In this document: piece by piece, positions 17,014 to 26,515 of the stretch
How positions within the stretch are numbered: the first letter of the stretch is position 1
How the letters are laid out: each line of letters begins with the position of its first letter
Position numbers and translations under genes: made by a program
Source: Nocardiopsis sp. MG754419
GTDB lineage: Bacteria > Actinomycetota > Actinomycetes > Streptosporangiales > Streptosporangiaceae
Assembly (NCBI RefSeq): GCF_018207095.1
Contig: NZ_QOCZ01000019.1
Span: 1 to 53,308 of the forward strand
DNA: 53,308 bases
Reading direction: 5' to 3'
The notes under the pieces: generated by a model
Databases searched by the model: none
Told to the model about the DNA's origin: nothing
Seen by the model: the letters and a program-made list of their open reading frames with translations, nothing else

Positions 17014-17565
17014 TCAGCGCGTGAGCAGCAGCCAGGTGTCGCGGGCGTCGGCGTCGGGGGAGCGCCCGGTATCGGCCGCGGCGGCGACCACCCCCACCAG
17101 CGCTCCGGCCACGTAGGACGCGTGCAGCTCCGCCGGGACCGCGACGTGCCGTGCGGGACGGCGGCCCTCGACGAACCCGGACAGCAATTCCCTCGTGAGG
17201 CGTGCGCGCAGCAGCTCGGAGAAACGGGCACCGCCGCGTTCGGCGAACATCCGTCGGTAGAGCACCGCGTTCTCCGCCACGTGGGCGAACAGGTCCACCA
17301 AGGGGGCCGGGGTCGCGTCATCGGGCGTGTCCAACGGACACAGTGCGGCGCAGTGGGCCACGTGCGCCACCGCGTCCTCCATCGCGTCGGCGACCAGTGC
17401 GTCCAGGTCGGCGTAGTGCTGGTAGGCGGTGGCCCGGTTGATCTCGGCCCGGCGGGCGACGGCGGCCATGGTGACGGAGGCGAGCTCCTGTTCTGCGGCC
17501 AGGGAGAGCAGTGCGGTGCGCAGGCGTCGTCGGGTCCGGCGGACCCGGGGATCGTCGGGGTTCAT
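17014..17565 (-). CDS. TetR-family regulator divergent from FrnE-like gene
   Basis: Probable repressor of 183 residues. The N-terminal helix-turn-helix reads RRLRTALLSLAAEQELASVT, then MAAVARRAEINRATAYQHYADLDALV, close to the TetR signature (TxxxIAxxAGVSxGTxYxHF) with Asn-Arg-Ala in the recognition helix. The C-terminal ligand domain is helical (APLVDLFAHVAENAVLYRRM). ATG 17565 is chosen: a textbook promoter sits with its -10 seven bases upstream and the sequence before it is non-coding; a start at 17601 would run through the operator. It is divergent from the FrnE-like gene, and one palindrome covers the -35 of both, so the protein most likely represses both genes. The inducer is unknown. 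Confidence 0.85.
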   Translation of the reverse strand: MNPDDPRVRRTRRRLRTALLSLAAEQELASVTMAAVARRAEINRATAYQHYADLDALVADAMEDAVAHVAHCAALCPLDTPDDATPAPLVDLFAHVAENAVLYRRMFAERGGARFSELLRARLTRELLSGFVEGRRPARHVAVPAELHASYVAGALVGVVAAAADTGRSPDADARDTWLLLTR

Positions 17566-17572
17566 GACCCAC

Positions 17573-17618
17573 AGCATAAACAACAGGTGTTGCTTTAGCA
17601 ACGAGTGTCGTTTATCTT
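17573..17618. promoter_or_regulatory. Overlapping divergent leaderless promoters with shared operator
   Basis: Plus strand: TTGCTT (17590-17595), 17-base spacer, TATCTT (17613-17618), six bases to the ATG at 17625. Minus strand: TTGCTA (17601-17596), 17-base spacer, TATGCT (17578-17573), seven bases to the ATG at 17565. Both -35 boxes lie in the palindrome GTTGCT-TT-AGCAAC (17589-17602). Additional symmetry, ATAAAC and GTTTAT, marks the outer edges. One bound TetR dimer would block both promoters. Confidence 0.8.
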
Positions 17619-17624
17619 GACCGC

Positions 17625-18602
17625 ATGAGAATCGAGATCTGGGCGGACCCCGTCTGCCCCTGGGCCTACATCGGCAAGCGCCGTCTGGAGAAGGCGCTCA
17701 CGGGCCGGACCGGTGAGTCGGTCGAGGTCGTCTGGCGTCCCTACCGCATCGACCCCACCGCGCCCGCCGTGTCCGAACCGATCGACGCGGTCATGCGCGA
17801 TCCCTTCGTGGAGGAGGCGCTCCAGGCCTGTGGGCCGCAGGCGTCCGAGGAGGGCGAGCTGGTCAAGATGTCCGAGGTCGCCGAGGCCGAGGGCATCGCG
17901 GGGGAGTGGGGCGCCGCCTGGCGCGCGAACACCCACGACGCCCATCGCCTCCTGGTCCTCGCCGAGGGGGAGGGCGGCCCCGTCCTGCAGGACGCGGTGG
18001 CCGAACGCCTGCTGCGCGCCCACTTCGTGGAGGGCCGCGACATCGCCGACCCCGCGGTGCTGGACGCGATCGCGACCGACGCCGGGTTCGTCCGCGGCGG
18101 GGAGCTCCTGGCCGCGGGCGGCGGCGACCGGCGGGTGCGCGAGCTGCTGCTCACCGGTAAGGCCGAGGGGGTGCGCACCTCGCCGACCTTCGTGGTGAAC
18201 GGGATGTCCCTGTCCGGGGCCCAGGACCCCGCGCTGATCGCGGACTTCCTGGCGGAGGCCGGTGCCCGGTCGCTCCGCGAGCTGCCCGAGGAGGTGGAAC
18301 GCCTGCGTCGGGCCGAGGCTCTGCTCGCCCTGCGGGATCCGTTGGGTGCGCTGGAGCTGCTCCGCCCCCTGCTGGACGAGCACGGCTTCGACCGGGCGGT
18401 CCGACTGGTGGAGGCCCGCGCCTACTTCCACTCGGCCCAGTTGGGTCGGGCCCGCCGGGTCCTGGAGGGACTGGTGGCCGACGGGGCGGACGACGCCTAC
18501 GCCCACCTGCTCCTGGGCCGCACGCTCCGACGGCAGGGTGAGGGGGAGAAGGCGGAACCGCACCTGCGGCTGGCCGCCGTGATGGACCCGGCTCTGGCCT
18601 GA
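17625..18602 (+). CDS. FrnE-like DsbA-family oxidoreductase with C-terminal TPR-like region
   Basis: A 325-residue cytoplasmic protein without signal peptide. Residues 1-215 are a FrnE-type thioredoxin-fold protein: MRIEIWADPVCPWAYIGKRR, the inserted helical domain, GRDIADPAVLDAIATDAGF, and the cis-Pro loop VRTSPTFVVNG near 183-193. The family active site is usually CPWC; here it is CPWA, so Cys11 has no resolving partner. Residues about 224-325 are an added helical segment with repeat-like helices (ALLALRDPLGALELLRPLL, AYAHLLLGRTLRRQGEGEKAE) resembling two or three tetratricopeptide repeats, unusual for FrnE. The gene is leaderless and diverges from a TetR gene. It may act as a monothiol reductase, isomerase or detoxifying enzyme; substrate unknown. 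Confidence 0.8.
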   Translation: MRIEIWADPVCPWAYIGKRRLEKALTGRTGESVEVVWRPYRIDPTAPAVSEPIDAVMRDPFVEEALQACGPQASEEGELVKMSEVAEAEGIAGEWGAAWRANTHDAHRLLVLAEGEGGPVLQDAVAERLLRAHFVEGRDIADPAVLDAIATDAGFVRGGELLAAGGGDRRVRELLLTGKAEGVRTSPTFVVNGMSLSGAQDPALIADFLAEAGARSLRELPEEVERLRRAEALLALRDPLGALELLRPLLDEHGFDRAVRLVEARAYFHSAQLGRARRVLEGLVADGADDAYAHLLLGRTLRRQGEGEKAEPHLRLAAVMDPALA

Positions 18603-18621
18603 GTCGCACGCGCCCCGCGCC

Positions 18622-18654
18622 GACGCCCCGTCCGGAACCTCCGGGCGGGGCGTC
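18622..18654 (+). terminator. Terminator of FrnE-like gene
   Basis: GACGCCCCG / CGGGGCGTC arms with inner CCGG pairs, 19 bases after the stop. Confidence 0.75.
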
Positions 18655-18945
18655 ACGCTGTGCTGCGATTTTCGGACGTCCCGAGTGCCGGTGGCGAGGT
18701 GTCCGCTTCGGAGAGGGTGATTCTGGTCTCAGAACAGACACATTGTCGCCAGGAATGGGACTTCTTCCCCCATCGGTTGCGACTCGTAGCGACTTTTCCA
18801 CTACTTTTGGTTACTGTTCGGATCGGCAGTACGTGTTCTGCGCCCGACGACACGCCCCGCTCATACCCCCCGCGTGAGTCCCATGGCGTCAGTGGCGACT
18901 ACTCACCGTGAGTATCTGAATCCTTTCGCGGTCTTGGGGGAATGC
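18655..18945 (+). promoter_or_regulatory. AT-richer leader of the sugar-phosphate transferase gene
   Basis: About 290 bases with lower GC than the surroundings and several T-runs (ACTTTTCCACTACTTTTGG near 18788-18806). No gene is evident. It is the likely promoter and leader of the + strand exopolysaccharide genes; I cannot place a confident -35/-10 pair. Confidence 0.35.
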
Positions 18946-20505
18946 GTGATCACAGGTAGTGGGACCATCCAGGGGGAGACCCGGGTCCCGTCGCGACCGC
19001 TCACCGACGTGCGCTCGGTCGCGGGTTCGAAACAGATGTCGACCTGGGGCGTGGACCCGCGCCTCAGGCGCGACCGCCGCACCGGCGGCCCGGGGTCCGG
19101 CGCCCGGGCCTGGCTACGCCGTTACGTCGTCGACCTGGTCGGGCTCGACCTGCTCGCGGCGTTCATGGCCTGCCTCGCGGGGGTCCTCGTCCGCTTCCAC
19201 GGTGCGCTGGGCGCGGACACCACCGCTCCCTACCTGCTGTTGTCGGCCGCGCTCCCCCCGATCTGGGTCCTCTTCGTGTTCCTCGGCGGCGGGTACGAGC
19301 ACCGCTTCCTCGGGGTCGGCACGGAGGAGTACCGCCGGGTCGCGGTGGCCGGGGCGGTGCTCGCCGCGACGGTCGCCATCGGCGCCTACGCCGTGAAGTT
19401 CGACCTCGCCCGCGGCTACGTCCTCATCGTCCTGCCGCTCATCGTCCTGCTCGGACTCGGCCTGCGCTACGCGCGCCGCAAGGCCCTGCACCGCAGCCGC
19501 CGTCTCGGCAGGTGTACGCGGGGGGTGGTGGTCGTCGGCTACCGCAGCGCCGCCGGCGAACTCATCACCCGCTTCCGCGATGAGATCTACCACGGCATGG
19601 TCGTGGTGGGCGTGTGCCTGCCCGAACACGAGGCCGACGCCACCGACCTGGAGGGCTGCCCGGTCCTGGGCACCTTCACCGACGCCGCCGACGCCGCCGC
19701 GCTGGTCGGCGCCGACGTCGTCGCGGTCCTCGCCTGCCCCGAGATGGACGGCGTGGAGCTGCGCAGACTGGCCTGGCGGCTGGAGAAGACCGGGACCGAG
19801 CTCACCGTGGCCTCCGCCCTCATGGAGGTCGCCGGTCCCCGCACGACCATCCGCCCCGTCGCGGGTCTGCCCCTGCTGCACGTGGAGCACCCCGAGTTGG
19901 TCGGTGCCCGACGGCTGTTCAAGGGGGCCTTCGACCGGTGTGCGGCGGCGCTCGCCCTCGTCCTGCTCTCGCCCCTGTTCCTGGTGCTGTTCGTCCTGAT
20001 CCGTACCGAGGACGGCGGACCCGCCCTGTTCCGCCAGACACGCGTAGGAAGGGGCGGCGTCGAGTTCCCCGTGTACAAGTTCCGTACGATGGTCGTCGGG
20101 GCCGAGGCACTGAAGTCGGTGCTGCGGTCCCACAACGAGCACGACGGTGTGCTCTTCAAGATGCGTCGAGACCCCAGGGTCACGTCCGTGGGGACGTGGC
20201 TGCGCCGCTACTCCCTCGACGAGCTCCCTCAGCTCGTCAACGTGGTGCGTGGAGAGATGTCGCTCGTCGGTCCCAGGCCGCCGTTGCCGGAGGAGGTCGC
20301 CCGCTATGGGCACGATGTCCGTCGGCGGTTGGTGGTCAAACCGGGACTGACGGGTCTGTGGCAGGTCAGCGGCCGTTCCGACCTTTCTTGGGAGGAATCG
20401 GTCCGTCTGGATCTGCGGTACGTGGAAAACTGGTCGCTGACGTTGGATATCCAGATCCTGTGGAAGACGTGGTCAGCGGTGATCCGTGGGGCGGGAGCAT
20501 ACTAG
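18946..20505 (+). CDS. Initiating sugar-phosphate transferase (WbaP/WcaJ type)
   Basis: Polyprenyl-phosphate sugar-1-phosphate transferase that starts exopolysaccharide repeat units by moving a sugar phosphate from a nucleotide sugar to undecaprenyl phosphate. About 519 residues. The N-terminal half has four hydrophobic segments and a CoA-binding-like Rossmann domain (VVVVGYRSAAGELITRF). The catalytic C-terminal domain has the re-entrant helix (LALVLLSPLFLVLFVLI), then the VGRGGVEFPVYKFRTMVV motif, DELPQLVNVVRGEMSLVGPR, KPGLTGLWQVSGRSDLSW and the final ENWSLTLDIQILWKT. GTG 18946 is chosen because codon use becomes gene-like only from there and GGGGGA precedes it; ATG 19036 or GTG 18874 are possible. 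Three bases separate it from cysQ, so sulfate genes and glycan assembly share a transcript. Confidence 0.9.
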   Translation: MITGSGTIQGETRVPSRPLTDVRSVAGSKQMSTWGVDPRLRRDRRTGGPGSGARAWLRRYVVDLVGLDLLAAFMACLAGVLVRFHGALGADTTAPYLLLSAALPPIWVLFVFLGGGYEHRFLGVGTEEYRRVAVAGAVLAATVAIGAYAVKFDLARGYVLIVLPLIVLLGLGLRYARRKALHRSRRLGRCTRGVVVVGYRSAAGELITRFRDEIYHGMVVVGVCLPEHEADATDLEGCPVLGTFTDAADAAALVGADVVAVLACPEMDGVELRRLAWRLEKTGTELTVASALMEVAGPRTTIRPVAGLPLLHVEHPELVGARRLFKGAFDRCAAALALVLLSPLFLVLFVLIRTEDGGPALFRQTRVGRGGVEFPVYKFRTMVVGAEALKSVLRSHNEHDGVLFKMRRDPRVTSVGTWLRRYSLDELPQLVNVVRGEMSLVGPRPPLPEEVARYGHDVRRRLVVKPGLTGLWQVSGRSDLSWEESVRLDLRYVENWSLTLDIQILWKTWSAVIRGAGAY

Positions 20506-20508
20506 CCG

Positions 20509-21300
20509 GTGAAGAGCATCCGAAACGATCATGAGGTGGCCCGCGACCTGGCGAGCGAGGCCGGCCAGCTGCTGCTGCGCCTGCGCGCCCGCCACGGCTT
20601 CGACGAGCCCGAGGTTCTGCGCACCCTGGGGGACCGGACCTCGCACGAGTTCCTCTTCTCCGCACTCGGCCGGCTGCGGCCCAGTGACGCGGTGCTGTCG
20701 GAGGAGGGGGCCGACGACCCGGCGCGCCTGAGCGCCCGCCGGGTGTGGATCATCGATCCACTCGACGGCACCCGGGAGTTCTCCGAGCCCGGACGTACCG
20801 ACTGGGCCGTGCACGTGGCGCTGTGGGAGAACGGCGCGTTGGTCGCCGGTGCGGTGGCGCTGCCCGCCCAGGGCAGCTGCCTGTCCACGGTGGACCCGCC
20901 GTGGCTGCCGGAGGAGCGCCCGGAGGGGCAGCGGCTGCGGATCACCGCCAGCCGTACCCGGCCGCCCGCCTTCGTGCAGCGGATGGCCACGCAACTCGGC
21001 GCCGAGGTCGTTCCGATGGGGTCGGCCGGCGCCAAGATCTGCGCCGTGATGCTCGGCATCGCCGACATCTACGTCCACGCGGGCGGTCAGTACGAGTGGG
21101 ACAGCGCCGCCCCGGTGGCGGTCGCGCGCGCCGCCGGCCTGCACGCCTCCCGGATCGACGGGTCCGAATTGCGCTATAACGTAGCCGACCCGCTACTCCC
21201 CGATGTCCTTGTATGCCGATCGGAATTGTCGGGTATGTTGTTGGCTAGCATCCGCGACGGCGCGGACCTTGACAGTGCCGGTCCGCACGCGGGGGGCTGA
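20509..21300 (+). CDS. cysQ: 3'(2'),5'-bisphosphate nucleotidase, CysQ
   Basis: Inositol-monophosphatase-superfamily enzyme of 263 residues that removes the 3'-phosphate from PAP, the by-product of PAPS-dependent sulfotransferases, giving AMP. The metal site is visible: SEEG at 64-67, WIIDPLDGTREF at 80-91 (Asp83, Asp86), and the C-terminal YEWDSAAPVAVARAAG. The DWAVHVAL segment after the DPLDGT motif is characteristic of CysQ rather than of plain inositol phosphatases. The start is GTG 20509, three bases after the upstream stop. Its coupling to the exopolysaccharide initiator and to cysD-cysN points to a role in glycan sulfation. Confidence 0.88.
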   Translation: MKSIRNDHEVARDLASEAGQLLLRLRARHGFDEPEVLRTLGDRTSHEFLFSALGRLRPSDAVLSEEGADDPARLSARRVWIIDPLDGTREFSEPGRTDWAVHVALWENGALVAGAVALPAQGSCLSTVDPPWLPEERPEGQRLRITASRTRPPAFVQRMATQLGAEVVPMGSAGAKICAVMLGIADIYVHAGGQYEWDSAAPVAVARAAGLHASRIDGSELRYNVADPLLPDVLVCRSELSGMLLASIRDGADLDSAGPHAGG

Positions 21301-21359
21301 CCGAAGGACCCTCCGCGACGGAACCGGCCTCGTGTGTCGGTACTTCTAAGGCGGATTCC

Positions 21360-22292
21360 ATGGGTCAGGCCAGCCAGCAGGCCCTCGGGCGCTACCAGCT
21401 CTCACAGCTGGACGTGCTCGAGGCCGAGTCGATCTTCATCATGCGCGAGGTGGCCGCGGAGTTCGAGCGGCCCGTGCTGCTCTTCTCCGGCGGCAAGGAC
21501 TCCATCGTCATGCTGCGTCTGGCGGAGAAGGCGTTCTGGCCCGGGCCGATCCCGTTCCCCGTCATGCACGTGGACACCGGGCACAACTTCGAGGAGGTCA
21601 TCGACTTCCGCGACCGTCGGGTGGCCCAGGCCGGGGTGCGCCTGGTGGTCGCCTCCGTGCAGGAGCAGATCGACGCGGGCAAGGTGAGCGAGCCCACGGG
21701 GCGTTGGGCCAGCCGCAACCGGCTCCAGACCTCCGCCCTGCTGGAGGCCATCGAGGAGAACGGCTTCGACGCCGCTTTCGGCGGCGCACGGCGTGACGAG
21801 GAGAAGGCGCGGGCCAAGGAACGCGTCTTCTCCTTCCGTGACGAGTTCGGCCAGTGGGACCCCAAGAACCAGCGCCCCGAACTGTGGAACGTGTACAACA
21901 CCCGGATCAACCGCGACGAGCACATCCGGGTCTTCCCCATCTCGAACTGGACCGAGCTGGACGTGTGGGAGTACATCAAGCGCGAGCGGCTGGAGCTGCC
22001 CTCCATCTACTTCGCGCACGAGCGTCGTGTCTTCGAGCGCGACGGCATCCTGCTCGCCGACTCCCCGCTCATCCGACGCGACGAGACCGAGGTCCCCTTC
22101 GACGAGGTCGTCCGCTACCGCACCGTCGGCGACCTGACCTGCACGGGCGCCGTCAAGTCCACCGCCGTGGAACTGGACGACATCATCACGGAGATCGCGG
22201 CGACCCGGATCACCGAGCGCGGACAGACCCGCGCCGATGACCGCGCCGGTGAGGCGGCCATGGAGGACCGCAAGCGCGAGGGCTACTTCTGA
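21360..22292 (+). CDS. cysD: Sulfate adenylyltransferase subunit 2
   Basis: Small subunit of ATP sulfurylase; with CysN it makes adenosine 5'-phosphosulfate (APS) from sulfate and ATP, driven by GTP. Of 310 residues. The PP-loop SGGKDS is at 43-48, followed by FPVMHVDTGHNFEEVIDFRD, the GGARRDEEKARAKERVFSFRD segment that binds ATP, and FPISNWTELDVWEYI. The end, EAAMEDRKREGYF, is typical of CysD. It lies 59 bases after cysQ. No PAPS reductase or sulfite reductase gene is near, which argues against a purely assimilatory role for this copy. Confidence 0.95.
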   Translation: MGQASQQALGRYQLSQLDVLEAESIFIMREVAAEFERPVLLFSGGKDSIVMLRLAEKAFWPGPIPFPVMHVDTGHNFEEVIDFRDRRVAQAGVRLVVASVQEQIDAGKVSEPTGRWASRNRLQTSALLEAIEENGFDAAFGGARRDEEKARAKERVFSFRDEFGQWDPKNQRPELWNVYNTRINRDEHIRVFPISNWTELDVWEYIKRERLELPSIYFAHERRVFERDGILLADSPLIRRDETEVPFDEVVRYRTVGDLTCTGAVKSTAVELDDIITEIAATRITERGQTRADDRAGEAAMEDRKREGYF

Positions 22293-22380
22293 TCCCCACC
22301 GCGCCCGAACGGCCCTTCCGGGGGCCGCTTCCCTCCCTCGCCCACGGCCGTCCCACCCTTCGCACATTGGACCAGGCATC

Positions 22381-23649
22381 ATGACCAACGACATTCTGCG
22401 GTTCGCCACGGCGGGCTCCGTCGACGACGGCAAGAGCACCCTCATCGGCCGACTGCTGTACGACTCCAAGTCGATCTTCGAGGACCAGCTCGAAGCCGTC
22501 GAACGCACCAGCGTCGCGCGCGGTGAGGAGCAGACCAACCTCGCGCTGCTCACCGACGGCCTGCGCGCCGAGCGCGAGCAGGGCATCACCATCGACGTGG
22601 CCTACCGTTACTTCGCCACGCCCAAACGCACCTTCATCATCGCCGACACCCCCGGGCACATCCAGTACACCCGGAACATGGTCACCGGCGCCTCCACCGC
22701 GGACCTCGCGATCATCCTGGTCGACGCCCGCAAGGGGCTCCAGGAGCAGAGCCGCCGGCACGCGTTCCTCACCACCCTGCTCCAGGTGCCGCACCTGGTG
22801 CTGGCGGTGAACAAGATGGACCTGGTCGACTACTCCCAGGACCGCTTCGAGGAGATCAAGGCCGAGTTCTCCGAGTTCGCCGCGAAGCTGGACGCGCGCG
22901 ACCTCACGTTCGTGCCGATCTCGGCGCTGCACGGCGACAACGTGGTCGACAGGTCCGCGCACATGCCCTGGTACACGGGCTGCTCGCTGTTGCACCACCT
23001 GGAGAACGTGCACATCGCCTCCGACCGCAACCTCATCGACGCGCGGTTCCCGGTCCAGTACGTCATCCGGCCGCACAAGTCGGACGACCCCGAACTGCAC
23101 GACTACCGTGGGTACGCGGGCCAGCTCGCCGGGGGCGTGCTCAAGCCGGGCGACGAGGTCACCCACCTGCCCTCGGGCCTGTCCACGCGGGTGTCGCGGA
23201 TCCTCACCGCCGACGGTGAGGTGGCCGAGGCCTTCTCGCCGATGTCGGTCACCCTCCTGTTGGAGGACGAGATCGACATCTCCCGGGGCGACATGATCTG
23301 CCGGCCCAACAACACGCCGGCGGTCTCCCAGGACATCGAGGCGATGGTGTGCTGGATGACGGACACGCGCAAGCTCACCCCGCGTTCCCGACTGCTCGTC
23401 AAGCACACGACCCGTACCGCGAAGGTGATGGTCAAGGACCTGCGCTACCGGTTGGACGTCAACTCGCTGCACCGTGACGAGCAGGCCGACCACCTGGCGC
23501 TCAACGAGATCGGTCGGGTCCGGCTGCGCTCCACCCAGCCGTTGTTCGTGGACGAGTACGGCAAGAATCGGCAGACCGGTGGGTTCATCCTCATCGACGA
23601 GGCCACCAACACCACGGTGGGCGCCGGCATGGTGGTCCGGGCCGAGTAG
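22381..23649 (+). CDS. cysN: Sulfate adenylyltransferase subunit 1 (GTPase)
   Basis: GTP-binding large subunit of ATP sulfurylase, 422 residues. G1 loop GSVDDGKST at 12-20, the switch region REQGITIDVAYRYF, G3 DTPGH, G4 NKMD and G5 ISAL are in order, followed by the two EF-Tu-like beta-barrel domains. ATG 22381 is the family start; a long in-frame extension upstream would overlap cysD. The protein stops after the barrels: it lacks the APS-kinase (CysC) domain that some actinobacteria fuse to CysN, and no separate cysC is in the window, so PAPS formation needs a gene elsewhere. A strong hairpin closes the operon. Confidence 0.95.
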   Translation: MTNDILRFATAGSVDDGKSTLIGRLLYDSKSIFEDQLEAVERTSVARGEEQTNLALLTDGLRAEREQGITIDVAYRYFATPKRTFIIADTPGHIQYTRNMVTGASTADLAIILVDARKGLQEQSRRHAFLTTLLQVPHLVLAVNKMDLVDYSQDRFEEIKAEFSEFAAKLDARDLTFVPISALHGDNVVDRSAHMPWYTGCSLLHHLENVHIASDRNLIDARFPVQYVIRPHKSDDPELHDYRGYAGQLAGGVLKPGDEVTHLPSGLSTRVSRILTADGEVAEAFSPMSVTLLLEDEIDISRGDMICRPNNTPAVSQDIEAMVCWMTDTRKLTPRSRLLVKHTTRTAKVMVKDLRYRLDVNSLHRDEQADHLALNEIGRVRLRSTQPLFVDEYGKNRQTGGFILIDEATNTTVGAGMVVRAE

Positions 23650-23682
23650 GGGCCACGGCCGGGCCACCGGCCCGCACCGCGC

Positions 23683-23712
23683 GAACGGGACCGTCCGAGG
23701 ACGGTCCCGTTC
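23683..23712 (+). terminator. Terminator of the cysN operon
   Basis: Perfect 14-bp arms GAACGGGACCGTCC / GGACGGTCCCGTTC with a GA loop, followed by a T-containing stretch (TCATGTT). Confidence 0.9.
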
Positions 23713-24128
23713 TCATGTTCCCGGCCGGTCGCGTGGTCGCTCGGACCGTTCGGGGCCGTGCGGGCAAAGGTGAGATCTTACGAGCGTATTTCTCAATGTC
23801 CATGTTTAAGAGGCATTTTTTCGGTTCGGAGTACCGAAAGGCACGGTGTGAATGGCGGCCGGCCGAGGGGGCGAAGTTACCCGGCGTTAGGGCTCTGTGC
23901 AGGGGCGGGGACCTGGCGCGGTGTCAGGCTTTCGACGACGAATCGGGTCGCACTGTCAGACATCGGATGAATGACACGAGCAGAAAAAATCCGTCCCAAG
24001 TCTGGAAATCGCGGTTCAAGTCTGTCTAAAGTGTCCAAATCGCAGGCGAGTTCGCAATCGAGCGAATACGCACGGTGAGGGCTCCCTGTGTGATGGAACC
24101 CCCATTACCCCCACAAGGAGGAAATCGC
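23713..24128 (+). promoter_or_regulatory. AT-rich regulatory region of the subtilase gene
   Basis: About 415 bases without a gene and clearly richer in A/T than the flanks. It holds a hairpin TTTCGGT-N7-ACCGAAA (23819-23839), an A6 run near 23984-23989, and a candidate -10 TAAAGT at 24027-24032 with a weak TGGAAA-like -35. The last 20 bases contain an excellent AAGGAGG ribosome-binding site. Confidence 0.4.
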
Positions 24129-25289
<1,161 letters not shown>

Positions 25290-25351
25290 GACCCACCGGA
25301 TTGTGGAGACCCCGCGCGTCCGCAAGCCGGAATGATCGACAGCCGACGGGA

Positions 25352-25390
25352 CGGCCCCGGGTCGGAGGATGCCCCTCCGATCCGGGGCCG
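25352..25390 (+). terminator. Terminator of the subtilase gene
   Basis: Long hairpin: CGGCCCCGG and TCGGAGG pair with CCTCCGA and CCGGGGCCG with one G-T wobble, 5-base loop. Confidence 0.85.
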
Positions 25391-25483
25391 CGTCGTGTCC
25401 GCCCCGGCATTCGGGGGTGACGGGGCCGAAGGTGTGGTGACTTTTCGCTCTTGGGAGATGACCGAAAGTAATAGTCTGGGGGT

Positions 25484-26410
25484 GTGGATGGATATCGACT
25501 GGTCTTCGTCGGGGGAATGGGCCGTTCCGGCTCGACCCTGATCGAGCGTTTCCTTGGTGAGTTGCCCGGCTTCTGTTCCGTCGGGGAGGTCGTGCACCTG
25601 TGGCGTCGCGGCCTGCTGGAGAACGAACGCTGCGGCTGTGGTCTGGCCTTCGCCGACTGTGGGTTCTGGGTGGAGGTGGGCAAACGCGCCTTCGGCGGTT
25701 GGGAGCGGCTGGACCTGCCCCGGGTCCTGCGCCTGAAAAACAGTGTGGACCGCACCCGGTTCCTGCCGCTCCTGCTCAACGAGGTGGCCGACGAGAGCGC
25801 CGTCGCGGCGCGGGGCATGCGCTACACCGACCTCTATCACCGGCTCTACTCCGCCGTGTCGGAGGTCGCCGGTGCGCGGGTGATCGTCGACGCGAGCAAA
25901 CACGCCTCCCTGGCGGCCTGTCTGCGTCGTCGGTACGGAAGTCGGATGCGCCTGCTGCACGTGGTGCGCGACCCTCGGGCGGTGGCCCACTCCTGGGGGA
26001 AGAGGGTGGCCCGGCCCGAGGCCTCCCTCGCCTCCAGCGAACCGGAGATGGCCCGCTACTCGGCCGGCCGTTCCGCGGTCCAGTGGATGACGCAGAACTC
26101 CGCGATGGACGCCCTGGCCCGGCTGGGCGTCCCCACCCTGCGGGTCCGGTACGAGGACTTCGTGGCCGACCCCGCGAGCGAGTTCGAGCGGATCGCCGAG
26201 TTCGCCGGGCACGTCGGTCCGCCACTGGCCCTGGGTGAGCAGGGCGTGACGATGTCGGTGGGACACGCCATCTCGGGGAACCCGATGCGTTTCCAGGGTG
26301 GTCCGGTCGGGGTGCGGGCCGACCATCGCTGGCGGGAGGAGTTGGCCCCCTGGCGGCGCCGCCTCGTCACGGCGGCCACCGCGCCACTGCGGGGGCGCTA
26401 TGGGTACTGA
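25484..26410 (+). CDS. Sulfotransferase, first copy
   Basis: PAPS-dependent sulfotransferase-like protein, 308 residues. The 5'-phosphosulfate loop is GMGRSGSTLIERFLGEL starting at residue 11, and the 3'-phosphate-binding motif is VVRDPRAVAHSW near 160-171. Between them is a Cys-rich patch, ERCGCGLAFADCGFW (48-62), common to a group of actinobacterial sulfotransferases acting on cell-surface glycans or lipids. No signal peptide or membrane anchor, so it would act in the cytoplasm. GTG 25484 is preceded by TAGTCT (25472-25477) with six bases between, so the message may be leaderless. Located beside cysQDN and within the exopolysaccharide locus; glycan sulfation is the natural inference. Confidence 0.82.
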   Translation: MDGYRLVFVGGMGRSGSTLIERFLGELPGFCSVGEVVHLWRRGLLENERCGCGLAFADCGFWVEVGKRAFGGWERLDLPRVLRLKNSVDRTRFLPLLLNEVADESAVAARGMRYTDLYHRLYSAVSEVAGARVIVDASKHASLAACLRRRYGSRMRLLHVVRDPRAVAHSWGKRVARPEASLASSEPEMARYSAGRSAVQWMTQNSAMDALARLGVPTLRVRYEDFVADPASEFERIAEFAGHVGPPLALGEQGVTMSVGHAISGNPMRFQGGPVGVRADHRWREELAPWRRRLVTAATAPLRGRYGY

Positions 26411-26515
26411 TGTCCGCTGTGTGGCCGCGCGGGGTGTTGTCGACGAAATAAATGACGTATGGTCACTCTCTGAATACTCTGAGTAACGATCGGGTGAACC
26501 AGGGGGCGATGTGCC

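Noticed and set aside
20509-23649. Ordinary assimilatory sulfate reduction operon
   Set aside because: cysH, cysC and sulfite reductase genes, usually adjacent in actinomycetes, are absent, and the genes are joined to a glycan initiator. It could still serve assimilation in part.
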